A stretch of DNA of 64,000 nucleotides from assembly GCA_036013505.1 (NCBI GenBank), contig CP107851.1, forward strand, positions 620,001 to 684,000, read 5' to 3'. The notes under the pieces were generated by a model. It saw only the letters and a program-made list of their open reading frames with translations. It was not told the origin of the DNA and ran no database searches. This DNA comes from Streptomyces sp. NBC_00510. Its GTDB lineage: Bacteria > Actinomycetota > Actinomycetes > Streptomycetales > Streptomycetaceae. A program made the position numbers and the translations under genes. Each line of letters begins with the position of its first letter. Within the stretch, counting starts at the first letter, position 1. Below are positions 7,984 through 17,308 of this stretch, piece after piece.

Positions 7984-10900
7984 TCAGTCGGCCGGCATCA
8001 CCCACACGTCGGCGATCGAGGGGTCGTAGTCGGCGCCGGTGTCCTGGAAGCGGAGCCGCACGGTGCCGTCGGACGTTCCGGCGGAGGGGTCGACCACGAA
8101 CTGGTGGGTGACGGTGCCCTGGCCGCCCTCGCTTCGCCTCAGGTCGACGCTGTGCACCACCTTGCCGTCTACCTGGACGTCATAGGTCTTGCGCCGGGCA
8201 CCGTCGAAGGTCTCGACGATGCGGACCACGAAGCGACCGCTGGTGGGTACGGCGGCGTCGAACTCCAACCAGCCGCCCGGGTAGGAGGAGTGGGTGTAGC
8301 GCCGTGTCAGCCCGGCCTCGATGTTCGTTCCCGAGTGCTCCGACGCCGTCAGCCGGTGGGCGGACTCCGACGGCCCGTCACCGAGGTCGACGTGGTCGCT
8401 CGACTGCGCGGGCGGGGTGGGCAGCGAGACCGCGATCGTGCCGGTCGCCTGCTCCGCCGGCGTCGAGCCGGTCCCCACGGTGACCGTGGCCGCCTGGCCG
8501 ACGACGGTGAGCGGCACCGTCACGACGGCTTGGACCGTCCTCTTCTCCCCCGGGTTCAGTTGGTAGCCGACCGGGTTCGGCGTCGGCCAGCCGTCAGGGA
8601 GGGCGAGCGTGAGCTTGCCGGACTGCACCACATCGGTGCGGTTGGTCAGCACGGTGGCGACGGTGGCCTCCTCACCCGGGCCGGCCGGGTCAGGCGTGGT
8701 GGACACACCGTCGATGGCGACGCCGGGGGCGACCGGCAGGCCCGCCGACACCGGGAGCGTCGCCGTTCCTCCCGCGTACTGGTAGGACACCGAGCCGGTG
8801 AGGTCAGCCATGGACGCCTGCGCGTCGGTCGCCACCGTGACGTCGTAGGCGTGCTTGAGCGTAGTGCCCGCACCCGTGGTGGACGCGTGCCGGCCTACCG
8901 GCTTCACCGTCCAGCCGCTGGGTGCCTGCAGGGACGAATCGACGCCGGTCAGCGGCCGCTTGCCGGTGTTCTTCAACGCCACCGTCACGCGGACGACATC
9001 GCCCGGGAGGATCTCGTCGGCCGGCACCTCCAGGGTGGCGACTGCGCCGACCAGGCGCGACGATGCCCGCGACAGGGTTTGCTCGATGCCGGTCAGCGCA
9101 TCACGCAACGCCGTGGCCGCCGTCTTGTCGATCGTGCCCTGCTCGGCGTACGTCCGCGTCCATCGGTCGAGGTCCGCCACACCGGCGAGCGCACGGTGCA
9201 CCGCGGCGGCGGTCAGCCGCTCGTCCGCGCCCTCGCTCTGCAGGCGCCAGGCGGCTGCGAGCTCGGTCCGCATCAGGGCGGTGCGCACCTGCAGGTGACC
9301 CTTGGCGATCTTGCCGGCACCGCGCACCTGCAGCGCGTCGACACCGTCGGAGAACGACGCTGCCTGCGCCCGGGCCTCCCCCAGGTCCCCGAGCACCGGG
9401 TCGACCGCGAACGCATAGCGCCCCGAGCCGACCTCCAGCACCACGTCCCCGTCGGCCTGCTCGACGTATCTCACGTCGTCGACCTCGCTGATCGGCGTGC
9501 CGCCCTCGGTGACCGCCCAGCGGTTCGCCGCCGGGATGCGCACCTGGGCGGTGGTGTTCGCCGGCACGGTGACGTCGAGCTTCATCGTCCCGCTGGTCGT
9601 GCTCCACGCGCTGCGCACCGTGCCGTACGGCGTCTGGTGGCCGAAGTCGACGTGGTCGATGCCCTCACCGGGCTCGGGGGCGATGAGTACCTTGCGGTAG
9701 CCCGGCTCAGCGGCCGAGACGCCCGCCATGGTGCCGTACATCCACTCGCCGACCGCGCCGTACGCGTAGTGGTTGAACGAGTTCATCCCCACGTCGTTGA
9801 AGGTTCCGTCGGGGTTGATGGAGTTCCACCGCTCCCAGACGGTGGTCGCGCCCTTCCCGATCTCGTAGCCCCAGGACGGGTAGTCCTTGTGCTGCAGCAG
9901 CCGGTAGGCGATGTCGGAGCGGCCCGCCTTCGTGAGCGCCGGCAGCAGTCCGTCGACGCCGAGGAAGCCGGTCGACAGGTGGTAGTCGCGGCGCTCGAGG
10001 GTCTTGACGAACTTGGCGACGACCGCGTCGCGCCGGTCGGCGGGGGCGAGGTCGTTGGTCAGGGTCAGGATGTACGAGGTCTGGCTGTCGCCCTTCACGG
10101 TGCCGTCGGCGCCGATGAACGCCGACTGGTACGCCGACCTGATCGCCTCGTAGCGCTGCTGGTACGCCGCCGCGTCGCCGTCTCGGCCGATGGCGGCCGC
10201 CATCTGCGCGAACTCACGTGTGCTCTTGGCGACGAACGCGGTGTCGAGCACGTCGGCCGGGGTCGCGTCGTCGAGGTTGAGCCAGTCGAGGTAGCCGCCT
10301 GCGGAGCGGATGTGGCCGGTGGAGTCGGCGTCGAGGAAGTCGACGTAACCCTTCATCATGTCGTAGTTCTCGCGGATGACGTTGGTGTCGCCGTACGCCT
10401 GCCACACCGTCCACGGCACGTGCACGCCGGAGTCCATCCAGCCGGCCGACTCGTAGCCGCCGTCGAAGCGGCCGGGGACCACGGGGGCGACGCCGGGCAG
10501 CGAACCGTTGGGCCGCTGGGTGTCCCGCAGGTCCTGCAGCCACTTGGTCAGGAAGGACTGTGCGTCCATGTTGTAGACGGCGGTGCGGGCGAAGACGTTG
10601 ATGTCACCGGTCCAGCCCATCCGCTCGTCGCGCGCCGGGGTGTCCGTGGGGATCGACAGGAAGTTGCCGCGCATGCCCCAGACGATGTTGCTGTGCAGTT
10701 GGTCGACCAGGTCGGAGTTGGTGTCGAGGCTGCTGGTGAGGTCACCGTCGGTGCCGACGACGACACCGACCAGGTCCTTGGCCGCGGGGGCCTCGTCGAC
10801 GCCGGATATCTCGACGTACCGGAAGCCGTGGAAGGTGAACGACGGCTCGAACGTCTCCGGCTGGTCGGTGGCGAAGGTGTAGTAGTCGGTCGCCTTCGCG

Positions 10901-12633
10901 GTGCGCAGGTTCGCGGTGTAGAGCGTGCCGTCGGGGTTGAGCACCTCGCCGTGCCGGATCTTCACCGTCCGGCCCGGCTTGCCCTTGAGGGTGAGGCGTA
11001 CGTGGCCGACCATGTTCTGCCCGAGGTCGTAGAGGTAGACGCCGTCGGTCGGCGAGTCGATCCGCTTCGCGGTCCTGAGCTCCTGGGTGACCCGTACGTC
11101 GACCGCGGTCTGTGGTTCGAGTACGGTCGTCGGCTCGTCGCGGACGTGCGCCGTGGCCCAGTTCGCGTCGTCGAAGCCGGACTTGTCCCAGCCGCCGACC
11201 TGCTTGGCCACCCGTGCGTCGTAGGACTCGCCGTCGAGCAGGTCGGCCTCGCGGGTCGGACCGCCGGTGGTGGTCCAGGTGCCGTCGGTACGGACGGTGG
11301 TGCTGGTGCCGTCGGTGAACTCGACCAGCATCTCGGCGATCACCGAGTTGTCCTTGCCGTAGACGTCGGTGCCGAACATGGCGACCTTGCCGCTGTACCA
11401 GCCCGGTGCGACCTCGGCGCCGAGCACGTTGGCGCCGGCGCGGACCTGCCGGGTCACGTCGTAGGTCTGGTAGTCGATGTGTTTGTCGTACGCCGTCAGG
11501 CCGGGTGCGAGTTCGGCGTTGCCCACCCGCGTGCCGTTGAGCCGCAGTTCGTACACGCCGCGTGCCGATGCGTAGACGCGTGCCCGGGCGACCTTCTTGG
11601 CGCCGAGATCGAACTCCTTGCGCAGCAGCGGGACAGGCTCGTCGCGGCGCAGCCAGGCCTCGCCGCCCGCGCTGTCGACGCGCAGGCCGCCGGCGGTCAC
11701 GGTGCCGGACGCGAAGGTGCGGTCGCCCGCCGGGAAGGCGGTGTCGACCAGGACGGTGCCGTCGTCGCTGGTGACCGTGACGTCGCGGACCAGACCGCGC
11801 TCCGCGCCGCTGGTGCGGAAGCCCATCGTGCCGGGGCCGCCGAACGTCGCATCGGTGCGCTGGTCGAGCTGCTTGCCGTCGACGGTGGTGGTGATCGTGT
11901 CGCCGTCGACGGCGATCGCATAGTCGTGCTCGGCGGCGAAGTCGAACCCGGCCGGGAACGGTGTCGCCTTGAGGACGGAGTAGTTGCTGTTGCGTTTGAC
12001 GTGCGGGCGCAGCGCGTCATCGGCGTCGCTGATCTGCCACATGTAGGCGTTCTCGGTGTCCTGACCGCGGAAGTAGACGCCGAGCGCCCCGTTGATGTCG
12101 GAGGCGGTGAACTTGATGGTGTAGTCGGTCCACTTGGCACCCAGCGCCGGTGTGTCCGCACCGATCCACGCGGCGGTCCACGGCCGGTCGCCCAGAGCGG
12201 TGCCGAACGTGGCGGGCGCGCTCCACTTGGAGGCGATGCCCCGGTCGTCCCATACGCGGACGGACCAGACGTAGTCGGTCTGCGGCTTCAGCGCGGGGCC
12301 GCCGTAGCGGACGTCGACCGACTGACGGGAGGTGACCTTGCCGCTGTTCCAGACGTCGGGGTGGTCGAGGCGGTCGGCCGAAGTGGCGACGTGTATCTCG
12401 TAGGCCCGCTGCGTGACGCCGCGGCGCTCGGAGTCGAGTTGCCAGCCGAGGGTGGGCGCCGCCAACGGGATGCCGAGCGGGTCGTCAAGGGCGTTGACCG
12501 TCAGATCGCCGACGCTCGTTGCAGCGGCGGCGGGGGCGGTGGAGGCGGTGGGTGGACTCGCTGCCGTCGCCGTCGCGGGTGCCACCGCGACGAGGACTGA
12601 TGCAGCGACCACCGCGGCGATCTGCTGACGCAC
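7984..12633 (-). CDS. secreted alpha-L-rhamnosidase, GH78, multidomain
   Basis: A 1549-aa exoenzyme. A Sec-type signal peptide (MRQQIAAVVAASVLVAVAPATA) precedes the GH78 layout: an N-terminal beta domain with LGWQLDSERRGVTQRAYEIHV, carbohydrate-binding-like domains, then the (alpha/alpha)6 catalytic barrel. Around residue 668 is DERMGWTGDINVF, containing the catalytic acids of the family, with GWMDSGVHVPW and NSFNHYAYGAVGEWMY later. The last ~450 residues hold NEW3-like beta domains (VTVALKNTGKRPL, VATVLTNRTDVV) and a terminal beta-sandwich. It would release L-rhamnose from plant or microbial glycans outside the cell. The GTG start at 12633 follows GAGGAG. A LacI-type operator lies just upstream. 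Confidence 0.93.
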   Translation of the reverse strand: MRQQIAAVVAASVLVAVAPATATAASPPTASTAPAAAATSVGDLTVNALDDPLGIPLAAPTLGWQLDSERRGVTQRAYEIHVATSADRLDHPDVWNSGKVTSRQSVDVRYGGPALKPQTDYVWSVRVWDDRGIASKWSAPATFGTALGDRPWTAAWIGADTPALGAKWTDYTIKFTASDINGALGVYFRGQDTENAYMWQISDADDALRPHVKRNSNYSVLKATPFPAGFDFAAEHDYAIAVDGDTITTTVDGKQLDQRTDATFGGPGTMGFRTSGAERGLVRDVTVTSDDGTVLVDTAFPAGDRTFASGTVTAGGLRVDSAGGEAWLRRDEPVPLLRKEFDLGAKKVARARVYASARGVYELRLNGTRVGNAELAPGLTAYDKHIDYQTYDVTRQVRAGANVLGAEVAPGWYSGKVAMFGTDVYGKDNSVIAEMLVEFTDGTSTTVRTDGTWTTTGGPTREADLLDGESYDARVAKQVGGWDKSGFDDANWATAHVRDEPTTVLEPQTAVDVRVTQELRTAKRIDSPTDGVYLYDLGQNMVGHVRLTLKGKPGRTVKIRHGEVLNPDGTLYTANLRTAKATDYYTFATDQPETFEPSFTFHGFRYVEISGVDEAPAAKDLVGVVVGTDGDLTSSLDTNSDLVDQLHSNIVWGMRGNFLSIPTDTPARDERMGWTGDINVFARTAVYNMDAQSFLTKWLQDLRDTQRPNGSLPGVAPVVPGRFDGGYESAGWMDSGVHVPWTVWQAYGDTNVIRENYDMMKGYVDFLDADSTGHIRSAGGYLDWLNLDDATPADVLDTAFVAKSTREFAQMAAAIGRDGDAAAYQQRYEAIRSAYQSAFIGADGTVKGDSQTSYILTLTNDLAPADRRDAVVAKFVKTLERRDYHLSTGFLGVDGLLPALTKAGRSDIAYRLLQHKDYPSWGYEIGKGATTVWERWNSINPDGTFNDVGMNSFNHYAYGAVGEWMYGTMAGVSAAEPGYRKVLIAPEPGEGIDHVDFGHQTPYGTVRSAWSTTSGTMKLDVTVPANTTAQVRIPAANRWAVTEGGTPISEVDDVRYVEQADGDVVLEVGSGRYAFAVDPVLGDLGEARAQAASFSDGVDALQVRGAGKIAKGHLQVRTALMRTELAAAWRLQSEGADERLTAAAVHRALAGVADLDRWTRTYAEQGTIDKTAATALRDALTGIEQTLSRASSRLVGAVATLEVPADEILPGDVVRVTVALKNTGKRPLTGVDSSLQAPSGWTVKPVGRHASTTGAGTTLKHAYDVTVATDAQASMADLTGSVSYQYAGGTATLPVSAGLPVAPGVAIDGVSTTPDPAGPGEEATVATVLTNRTDVVQSGKLTLALPDGWPTPNPVGYQLNPGEKRTVQAVVTVPLTVVGQAATVTVGTGSTPAEQATGTIAVSLPTPPAQSSDHVDLGDGPSESAHRLTASEHSGTNIEAGLTRRYTHSSYPGGWLEFDAAVPTSGRFVVRIVETFDGARRKTYDVQVDGKVVHSVDLRRSEGGQGTVTHQFVVDPSAGTSDGTVRLRFQDTGADYDPSIADVWVMPAD

Positions 12634-12655
12634 GGGCGCTCCTCAAGAAGGGTAC

Positions 12656-12667
12656 TGAAACGCTTCA
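12656..12667 (-). promoter_or_regulatory. LacI-family operator-like palindrome
   Basis: TGAAACGCTTCA (TGAAGCGTTTCA on the gene strand) lies 23 bases upstream of the rhamnosidase start. It matches the CG-centred palindromes bound by LacI/GalR-type sugar regulators, so rhamnosidase expression is probably repressed without inducer. No LacI-family gene is in the window, so the regulator would act in trans. Confidence 0.65.
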
Positions 12668-13218
12668 ATCACACCCTGGCGGCCATCACCCCCCATGGCA
12701 ACGGGTTGGACAGATTTGATGGGACAGATTCGAGAGATCAATGAATCGGTTTAAGTCGACGGGGCCATCGCAGCCACGCGGCAGCGGGTTGGCCCGGTCA
12801 CCCGGCCAACGAGCCCGTCGCTCACGCCGAGGCAGGTCTACGAAGTCCTGCCGTCGGGGAGGCAGCCCGGTCCGGACGGGCTCGTTCGCGGGCGTCGATG
12901 TACACCAGCGCAGCACAGCACCTGGCAGGCCCGCCCTGGAAACCCGGCGGGCCGACCGGCCACTCGGGATGCGGCAGGCCTCCACCTCACTTGGCCGACC
13001 GGCCCGGGCTCAGCGCCAAAATCCTGGGTGCCCGCCGCGAACTGACCGGTGACCGGGCGTACCTTGAGGCAGTGGGCGAGGTTGTGGCGATGCGGCCCGG
13101 CCAGGTCTGCCAGTCGGCAAGTTATTGAGAATTGTGACAGGGCGTGATCCTTCGTTCGGTGGGGTGGGGCCGGTCTGACTGTTCGCTGACTGAGTGACGG
13201 TCCGGTCATTCCGGGCGG
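12668..13218. other. upstream region of rhamnosidase, no gene
   Basis: About 550 bases between divergent genes. AT-richer stretches at 12700-12760 (including TTGATGGGACAGATT) may contain promoter elements for the rhamnosidase. No ORF here has natural composition. Confidence 0.5.
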
Positions 13219-13770
13219 GTGTCAGTGGGTTCTGCGATCGTGCGTGTCGTGGATGAACTCGTGGAACGTGTTGACGTTCAGGACCGTGTGCTGGGGGTGG
13301 TCAGTCGGTGGGACGCCGTTCGGGAGGGCTGGCTGCACCGGGTTGGCGTGGTGGTGTGCCACGATGGGCAAGGCCGTTTTCTCGTCCATCGGCGGGCCGA
13401 GCACCTGTCCCGTTTCCCAGGGCACTATGAACTCGGGGTCGGGGGTGCTGCGGGAGTCGGGGAGTCCTATGAGCAGGCAGCTGCCCGTGAGCTCAGCGAG
13501 GAGCTGGGAGTGCGGGCGACAGCGCGCCTTCGGTTCAAGTTCCTCAACCGGGGCGGGCTCAGCCCTCACTGGCTTGCGGTCTGTGACGCCGTGCTTCCGC
13601 AGATCGTCGCCCCTGATCCGGAAGAGGTGACCTGGCACGGGTGGCTGACTGAGTCCGAGCTGCGGCGGGCTCTGCAGCAGTGGACCTTCACTCCTGATAG
13701 CCAGGCGGTTTTCGATCGATATCTCGCTTGTCGTGCCGCTCCGGCTTCTGCGCAGGAACGGTGCTCATGA
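13219..13770 (+). CDS. NUDIX hydrolase, isopentenyl-diphosphate isomerase-like
   Basis: A 183-aa protein of the Nudix fold resembling the IDI-like subgroup. It has the N-terminal V-D-E-x-V-x-x-V (VDELVERVDVQDRVLGVVSR), then RFLVHRRAEHLSRFPGHYEL and the Nudix box GGAAGVGESYEQAAARELSE followed by ELG. IDI-like Nudix proteins hydrolyse various diphosphates; isomerase activity cannot be assumed. The GTG at 13219 is one of several possible starts (GTG 13240 also fits); no strong ribosome binding site decides it. No operon partner is obvious. Confidence 0.85.
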   Translation: MSVGSAIVRVVDELVERVDVQDRVLGVVSRWDAVREGWLHRVGVVVCHDGQGRFLVHRRAEHLSRFPGHYELGVGGAAGVGESYEQAAARELSEELGVRATARLRFKFLNRGGLSPHWLAVCDAVLPQIVAPDPEEVTWHGWLTESELRRALQQWTFTPDSQAVFDRYLACRAAPASAQERCS

Positions 13771-14362
13771 GCTGGGTCAGTGGGAGCCCGACCGATGTTT
13801 GCTGTGAACTGCGGCCACTGGTTGGCCAGTTGATGCTCCGCGACAGTGGGGAACTTGCCCCACGGGATCGGGGGCCATGACGGCAGACTAGACCCGCCTG
13901 ATTCCACATAAGGCAGACGTACCGGGTGAACACGGGTGACAGCCGCGGCCGGCAGACCCGGTACGCGGAGGGAAACTGAAGCACCGGCACCTCCGGGCCG
14001 ACAAGGGGCGGCTATCCCCGCACCGGCAGGGGACTTCGGCGGCAGCCGTTGTCGCGCTGACGCCGGCTGGCGCCCACGCCGCTGCGCTGTCAGTCCCCCG
14101 CACTACACTCACCGCGCGTGGCTCCCCCTGCAAACCGCGCTGCCGCGGAAGACGACGCGTCCCTGAACAGGCTGCATGCCCCGATCGTGGGGAGCCGGAG
14201 GCTTCTGGGATCTTTTCCGGGGGTGGCGACGTCACACGACGCGCCCACCACTTACGCTACGTGACGCGTAGTCACCACCGGGGCAGCCGACAGGCCGCGG
14301 CCCAGCCGCGAGCAGCAGACTGCCGAACTCCCGGTGGAGCTATACGAAGAAAGGGAAAGACT
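13771..14362. other. gap with one possible 48-aa ORF and a dyad
   Basis: No firm gene in 590 bases. A short plus-strand frame at 14118-14264 (GTG start; VAPPANRAAAEDDASLNRLH then APIVGSRRLLGSFPGVATSH) has more natural composition than its neighbours but no ribosome binding site. CTACG and CGTAG arms around 14257-14271 form a small dyad about 90 bases upstream of the next gene, possibly an operator. Confidence 0.35.
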
Positions 14363-14962
14363 GTGAACACCAGCAAGGTTACGGCCCGGCGTCTGACGGC
14401 CGAGGAGGTCTCAGAACTGGGCCTCAAGGACGAGATCTTCGTCTCGGCAGCCATGGATGATCTCCCCCTCGGCTGCTACGCGCCGGCATCTCTCACGAAG
14501 TCGGGCAAGAATTTCGAGGGCGGATCCTTCACCGCAAGGACGGTTTTCGGCGAGGAAGTCCACATCCTCCCCGACGACGCCGAGCAGCCTGGGATATGGG
14601 TTGCCGACGAGGCAGGGGAGGAAATCGAGGTCCTGGCCAGTGCCGGCGTCCTGCTGAACCTCGCCCTCTTCGTGCCCGGCGGCAACACCGCATCCCTCGA
14701 ATCGCTCTACGCCGCCGCACGGGAGGCGTTCGGCGCGGGAATCGTCCAGCGCTGGAACGAGGAAGTCGTCGCGGTGCCGGACGTCAAGGTCGACCTGTTC
14801 GAAGAGCCCGCCCGCGGGCGCAAGGGCACGACCGGCCAGAACCGGGACCGCCGCGCCCTGGACATCTACCCCACCCGGGTGCGGTTCATGGAAGCCAGCG
14901 CCGGCTGGAAGTTCGTCCTCGAACTCCACCAGGAACACGTCGACGAGACACCCACCATCTGA
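14363..14962 (+). CDS. hypothetical protein, 199 aa
   Basis: A soluble acidic protein starting VNTSKVTARRLTAEEVSELG, chosen because AAGGGAAAG lies just upstream of GTG 14363. No signal peptide, membrane helix or metal motif is evident; a hydrophobic patch (VLLNLALFVPGGN, residues 95-110) is probably buried core. Composition and codon use are those of a real gene. I do not recognise the family. It converges on the DUF427 gene, with a shared terminator between. Confidence 0.75.
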   Translation: MNTSKVTARRLTAEEVSELGLKDEIFVSAAMDDLPLGCYAPASLTKSGKNFEGGSFTARTVFGEEVHILPDDAEQPGIWVADEAGEEIEVLASAGVLLNLALFVPGGNTASLESLYAAAREAFGAGIVQRWNEEVVAVPDVKVDLFEEPARGRKGTTGQNRDRRALDIYPTRVRFMEASAGWKFVLELHQEHVDETPTI

Positions 14963-15124
14963 ACCGGCGACGGCCCACCCCGGACGCCGGCGGCACCACG
15001 CCCCCTCCACACCGGAGGGGGCCCCGCCGCACCCAACACACCAGGCGCCGCGCCCATCCCGGTTTCAGATGGGACCAGGGCCTGCCCTCCTGGCCCGCAT
15101 CGGGAACAGGGCACGTGCCGTGTG

Positions 15125-15150
15125 GGGCGGCCCGGACGGCCGGGCCGCCC
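15125..15150. terminator. bidirectional stem-loop between convergent genes
   Basis: GGGCGGCCCGG pairs with CCGGGCCGCCC (15125-15135 with 15140-15150) around a four-base loop, six bases beyond the DUF427 stop and about 160 after the hypothetical gene. Confidence 0.7.
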
Positions 15151-15156
15151 GAAGGC

Positions 15157-15933
15157 TCAGGGGGTGAGGGCCGCGGGCCTGGGCAGCAGGGCGCCGTCGA
15201 CGTACAGGTCGACGTGCTCGTTGTAGAACGCGACCAGGCCCGCGATGCGGTTGGCCTGAATGGTCGGGAAGTCGTACGCCCAGGCGATGTCCGGCTGCGG
15301 GTCACCGTCGCTGTCGAAGGACCAGTAGCCGCTCGTGGTCCCCTTGTAGGGGCATCGCGATACCGTTTCCGAAGCCTGCAGCCGGGCCCAGTCGACGTAC
15401 ATGCGCTCCACGTAGTAGCGGGTCGGCAGGCCGGTCTCGAACAACTTCACGCAATTGGGCGCCTCGGCCAGCACCACCCCGTCCAGCTCCACCCGCACAC
15501 TGCTGGACGAACGCAGAGCGTCCACCCGCGAATACGGACTCCGCGGGTGGACGAATACCGGCTCGTCCTCCTCGAACCAGGAGTCCAGCGCCTCCCACTC
15601 GAACCGCACCGTGCCGCGCAACGGCCCGGGGCTACCCTCGTCCCACACCCACGCCGCGCCCTCGCGGACCTGCGAACCCACCCGCAGCGCATGCCGGCGT
15701 GCGGGACCGGCACCGTGATGCTCCGTGTGATGCTCATCGACGAGCACGCCGTCGACCAGGTCCTCCACCGGGATGCTGAACTGCGGGTAGGCCCGCCACT
15801 CCCACACGTACAGCGCACGACGCGTGTCGAACACCACGCTGCTTCCCACCACGCCCCGGACCCTGCGCGGCACCGGCTCCACATGCCCCACCGGGACAAT
15901 CAGGCTCGGATGCGCAACACTCTCACTTGCCAT
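15157..15933 (-). CDS. DUF427 domain protein (two tandem copies)
   Basis: A 258-aa cytosolic protein with two DUF427 units. The first (PRRVRGVVGSSVVFDTRRAL with YVWEWRAYPQFSIPVEDL) and the better conserved second (SSVRVELDGVVLAEAPNC, LFETGLPTRYYV, then CPYKGTTSGYWSF and DIAWAYDFP) follow the family pattern of a beta-tent fold with the C-P-Y-K-G-T motif. No biochemical role is established. The ATG at 15933 has GAGGT 8 bases upstream; the longer frame to 16122 is not protein-like. Confidence 0.92.
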   Translation of the reverse strand: MASESVAHPSLIVPVGHVEPVPRRVRGVVGSSVVFDTRRALYVWEWRAYPQFSIPVEDLVDGVLVDEHHTEHHGAGPARRHALRVGSQVREGAAWVWDEGSPGPLRGTVRFEWEALDSWFEEDEPVFVHPRSPYSRVDALRSSSSVRVELDGVVLAEAPNCVKLFETGLPTRYYVERMYVDWARLQASETVSRCPYKGTTSGYWSFDSDGDPQPDIAWAYDFPTIQANRIAGLVAFYNEHVDLYVDGALLPRPAALTP

Positions 15934-16312
15934 AGTGCCGACCTCGGTTCTCTCGTTCGTCTTGCATGCCACCCGCCGCTCGCGGCCCGCGGCGGACGCC
16001 GCCCGGCACGGTGCCCGTATCCACCGGAGCGGGCAGAGGCCGGACCGGCCCCGCCACCCACCCCACGACCGTGGTCGTAGTCGTGTCCTGTGCTGGTGAC
16101 ACCACCTCGCACCTCCCCACATCCCCTACCGTCACGGAGGCGGCCCCGCCCACAGGCGGCGCAACCGCCCTCCGGACAAGCAGCAGCCACGCACGTCCTC
16201 TCGAGGACAGACCGGCGATGCACTGCAAACGTGACAAGCCCCCGGAGGGTCTGGCTCGAAGCGGCAGGTGTGGGGTGCGGAGCCGTACACAGCTGACCAC
16301 CCAGAGGGCTGT
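15934..16312. other. no gene seen
   Basis: About 380 bases upstream of the DUF427 gene and downstream of the dual-HTH regulator gene. ORFs on both strands have shadow composition. A weak CACGAC/GTCGTG dyad occurs near 16057-16086. Confidence 0.45.
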
Positions 16313-17068
16313 CTACCCGTGGTCCGGACGCGGCGGGACGGCGTCGTTCGAGCTGGTGCCGGGCTTGGTGTGAAGGACCTCGCGGGCCTGCTCGGCGGCA
16401 CGGGTGATGCTTTCGCTGATGAAGTCCAGGAACCGGGCGATGTTCTCCAGCCGGGCAGCGGCAGGCGTGTCAGAGCCGAGAACGGCAACACCCTGACGTG
16501 CGGTCGCCACCAGCTGGTCGTTGGCCCGGGCGCTGGCGATCGTCGCCTGGTAGAACAGCTCGTCATCGACGACGTAGCGGTCCCGGCGGCGCTCGTCACG
16601 CTCCCGGCGCACCAGGCTCTGGCTCTCCAGGAACGCGATGGCCTTGGAGATGGACGCCGGACTGACCTGCAGGCGCTGCGCGAGTTCCGACGCGGTCAGG
16701 CTGCCCGCATCGGTGGTGAACAGACACGTCAGCACCCGGGCCGACATCTTGCTCAGGCCCGAACCCATCAGCACGGTGGTGAACGTCTCCTCATACTCCG
16801 CCACCGCCTCCGCATCCCGCCCGTGCGGCTGAAGACCCGGCTGCGCCCCCCGCGCCGAGGCGGGCCTGCGCCGGTGGGCACGGCGCTCGGTGGCCCGGTG
16901 GGCCAGGTCGGCGCGGTAGGCGGTGGGGCCGCCGTTGCGCATCACTTCCCGCGTGACCGTCGACGTCGGACGGTCCAGACGCCGGGCGATTTCTGCGTAG
17001 GGGAGGCTGTCGGCCAGTCCCAGCGCGATCTGCTGACGTTCGGTCTGGGTGAGCCTGCCGCCCGGCAT
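16313..17068 (-). CDS. transcriptional regulator with IS30-type HTH fused to a MarR/GbsR-like domain
   Basis: A 251-aa regulator with two HTH modules. Residues 4-55 (RLTQTERQQIALGLADSLPY, AEIARRLDRPTSTVTREVMR) match the IS30-transposase-like HTH_38. After an Arg-rich linker, residues ~95-175 form a MarR/GbsR winged helix (GLSKMSARVLTCLFT, SASELAQRL-like LTASELAQRLQVSPASISKA, then IAFLESQSLVRRERDERRRD). The ATG at 17068 follows GAGGGAGA. It is divergent from the DUF4097 and hydrolase genes, whose promoter carries repeated TTGC..GCAA palindromes, so it probably controls that operon and itself. The ligand is unknown. Confidence 0.88.
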   Translation of the reverse strand: MPGGRLTQTERQQIALGLADSLPYAEIARRLDRPTSTVTREVMRNGGPTAYRADLAHRATERRAHRRRPASARGAQPGLQPHGRDAEAVAEYEETFTTVLMGSGLSKMSARVLTCLFTTDAGSLTASELAQRLQVSPASISKAIAFLESQSLVRRERDERRRDRYVVDDELFYQATIASARANDQLVATARQGVAVLGSDTPAAARLENIARFLDFISESITRAAEQAREVLHTKPGTSSNDAVPPRPDHG

Positions 17069-17136
17069 CGCGGTCTCCCTCGGTGATCCTGCGTGGTGGT
17101 CCCTGACAGCCGCCACTATAGCGTTCACTTCACAGC

Positions 17137-17231
17137 CATTGCAATGATCGCAGCAGCGGGCGTTGCGTTCCCTGCAGGGCGGTTGCAACAGTTTCCAGGC
17201 ATCTACCTGTGGCTATACGAGTTTTGCGCAA
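17137..17231. promoter_or_regulatory. three TTGC/GCAA palindromes in the divergent promoter
   Basis: CATTGCAATG (17137-17146), GTTGCAAC (17182-17189) and TTGCGCAA (17224-17231) share the TTGC..GCAA core and lie between the divergent dual-HTH regulator and DUF4097 genes. Repetition of one core in this short stretch suggests operator sites for the regulator. Confidence 0.55.
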
Positions 17232-17308
17232 CGCGCTTGTTGCCACGGATTGGAAAGCAACGTAGCGTTTCCGTTGTCAGAAACCATGAGCGAACACGGG
17301 AGACCACG

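Noticed and set aside
7969..12600. 1,543-codon plus-strand ORF opposite the rhamnosidase gene
   Set aside because: It is the antisense shadow of a GC3-biased gene: Arg/Gly/Val-rich, no domain, no ribosome binding site. The same applies to the long antisense ORFs opposite both S8 and all three S53 genes.
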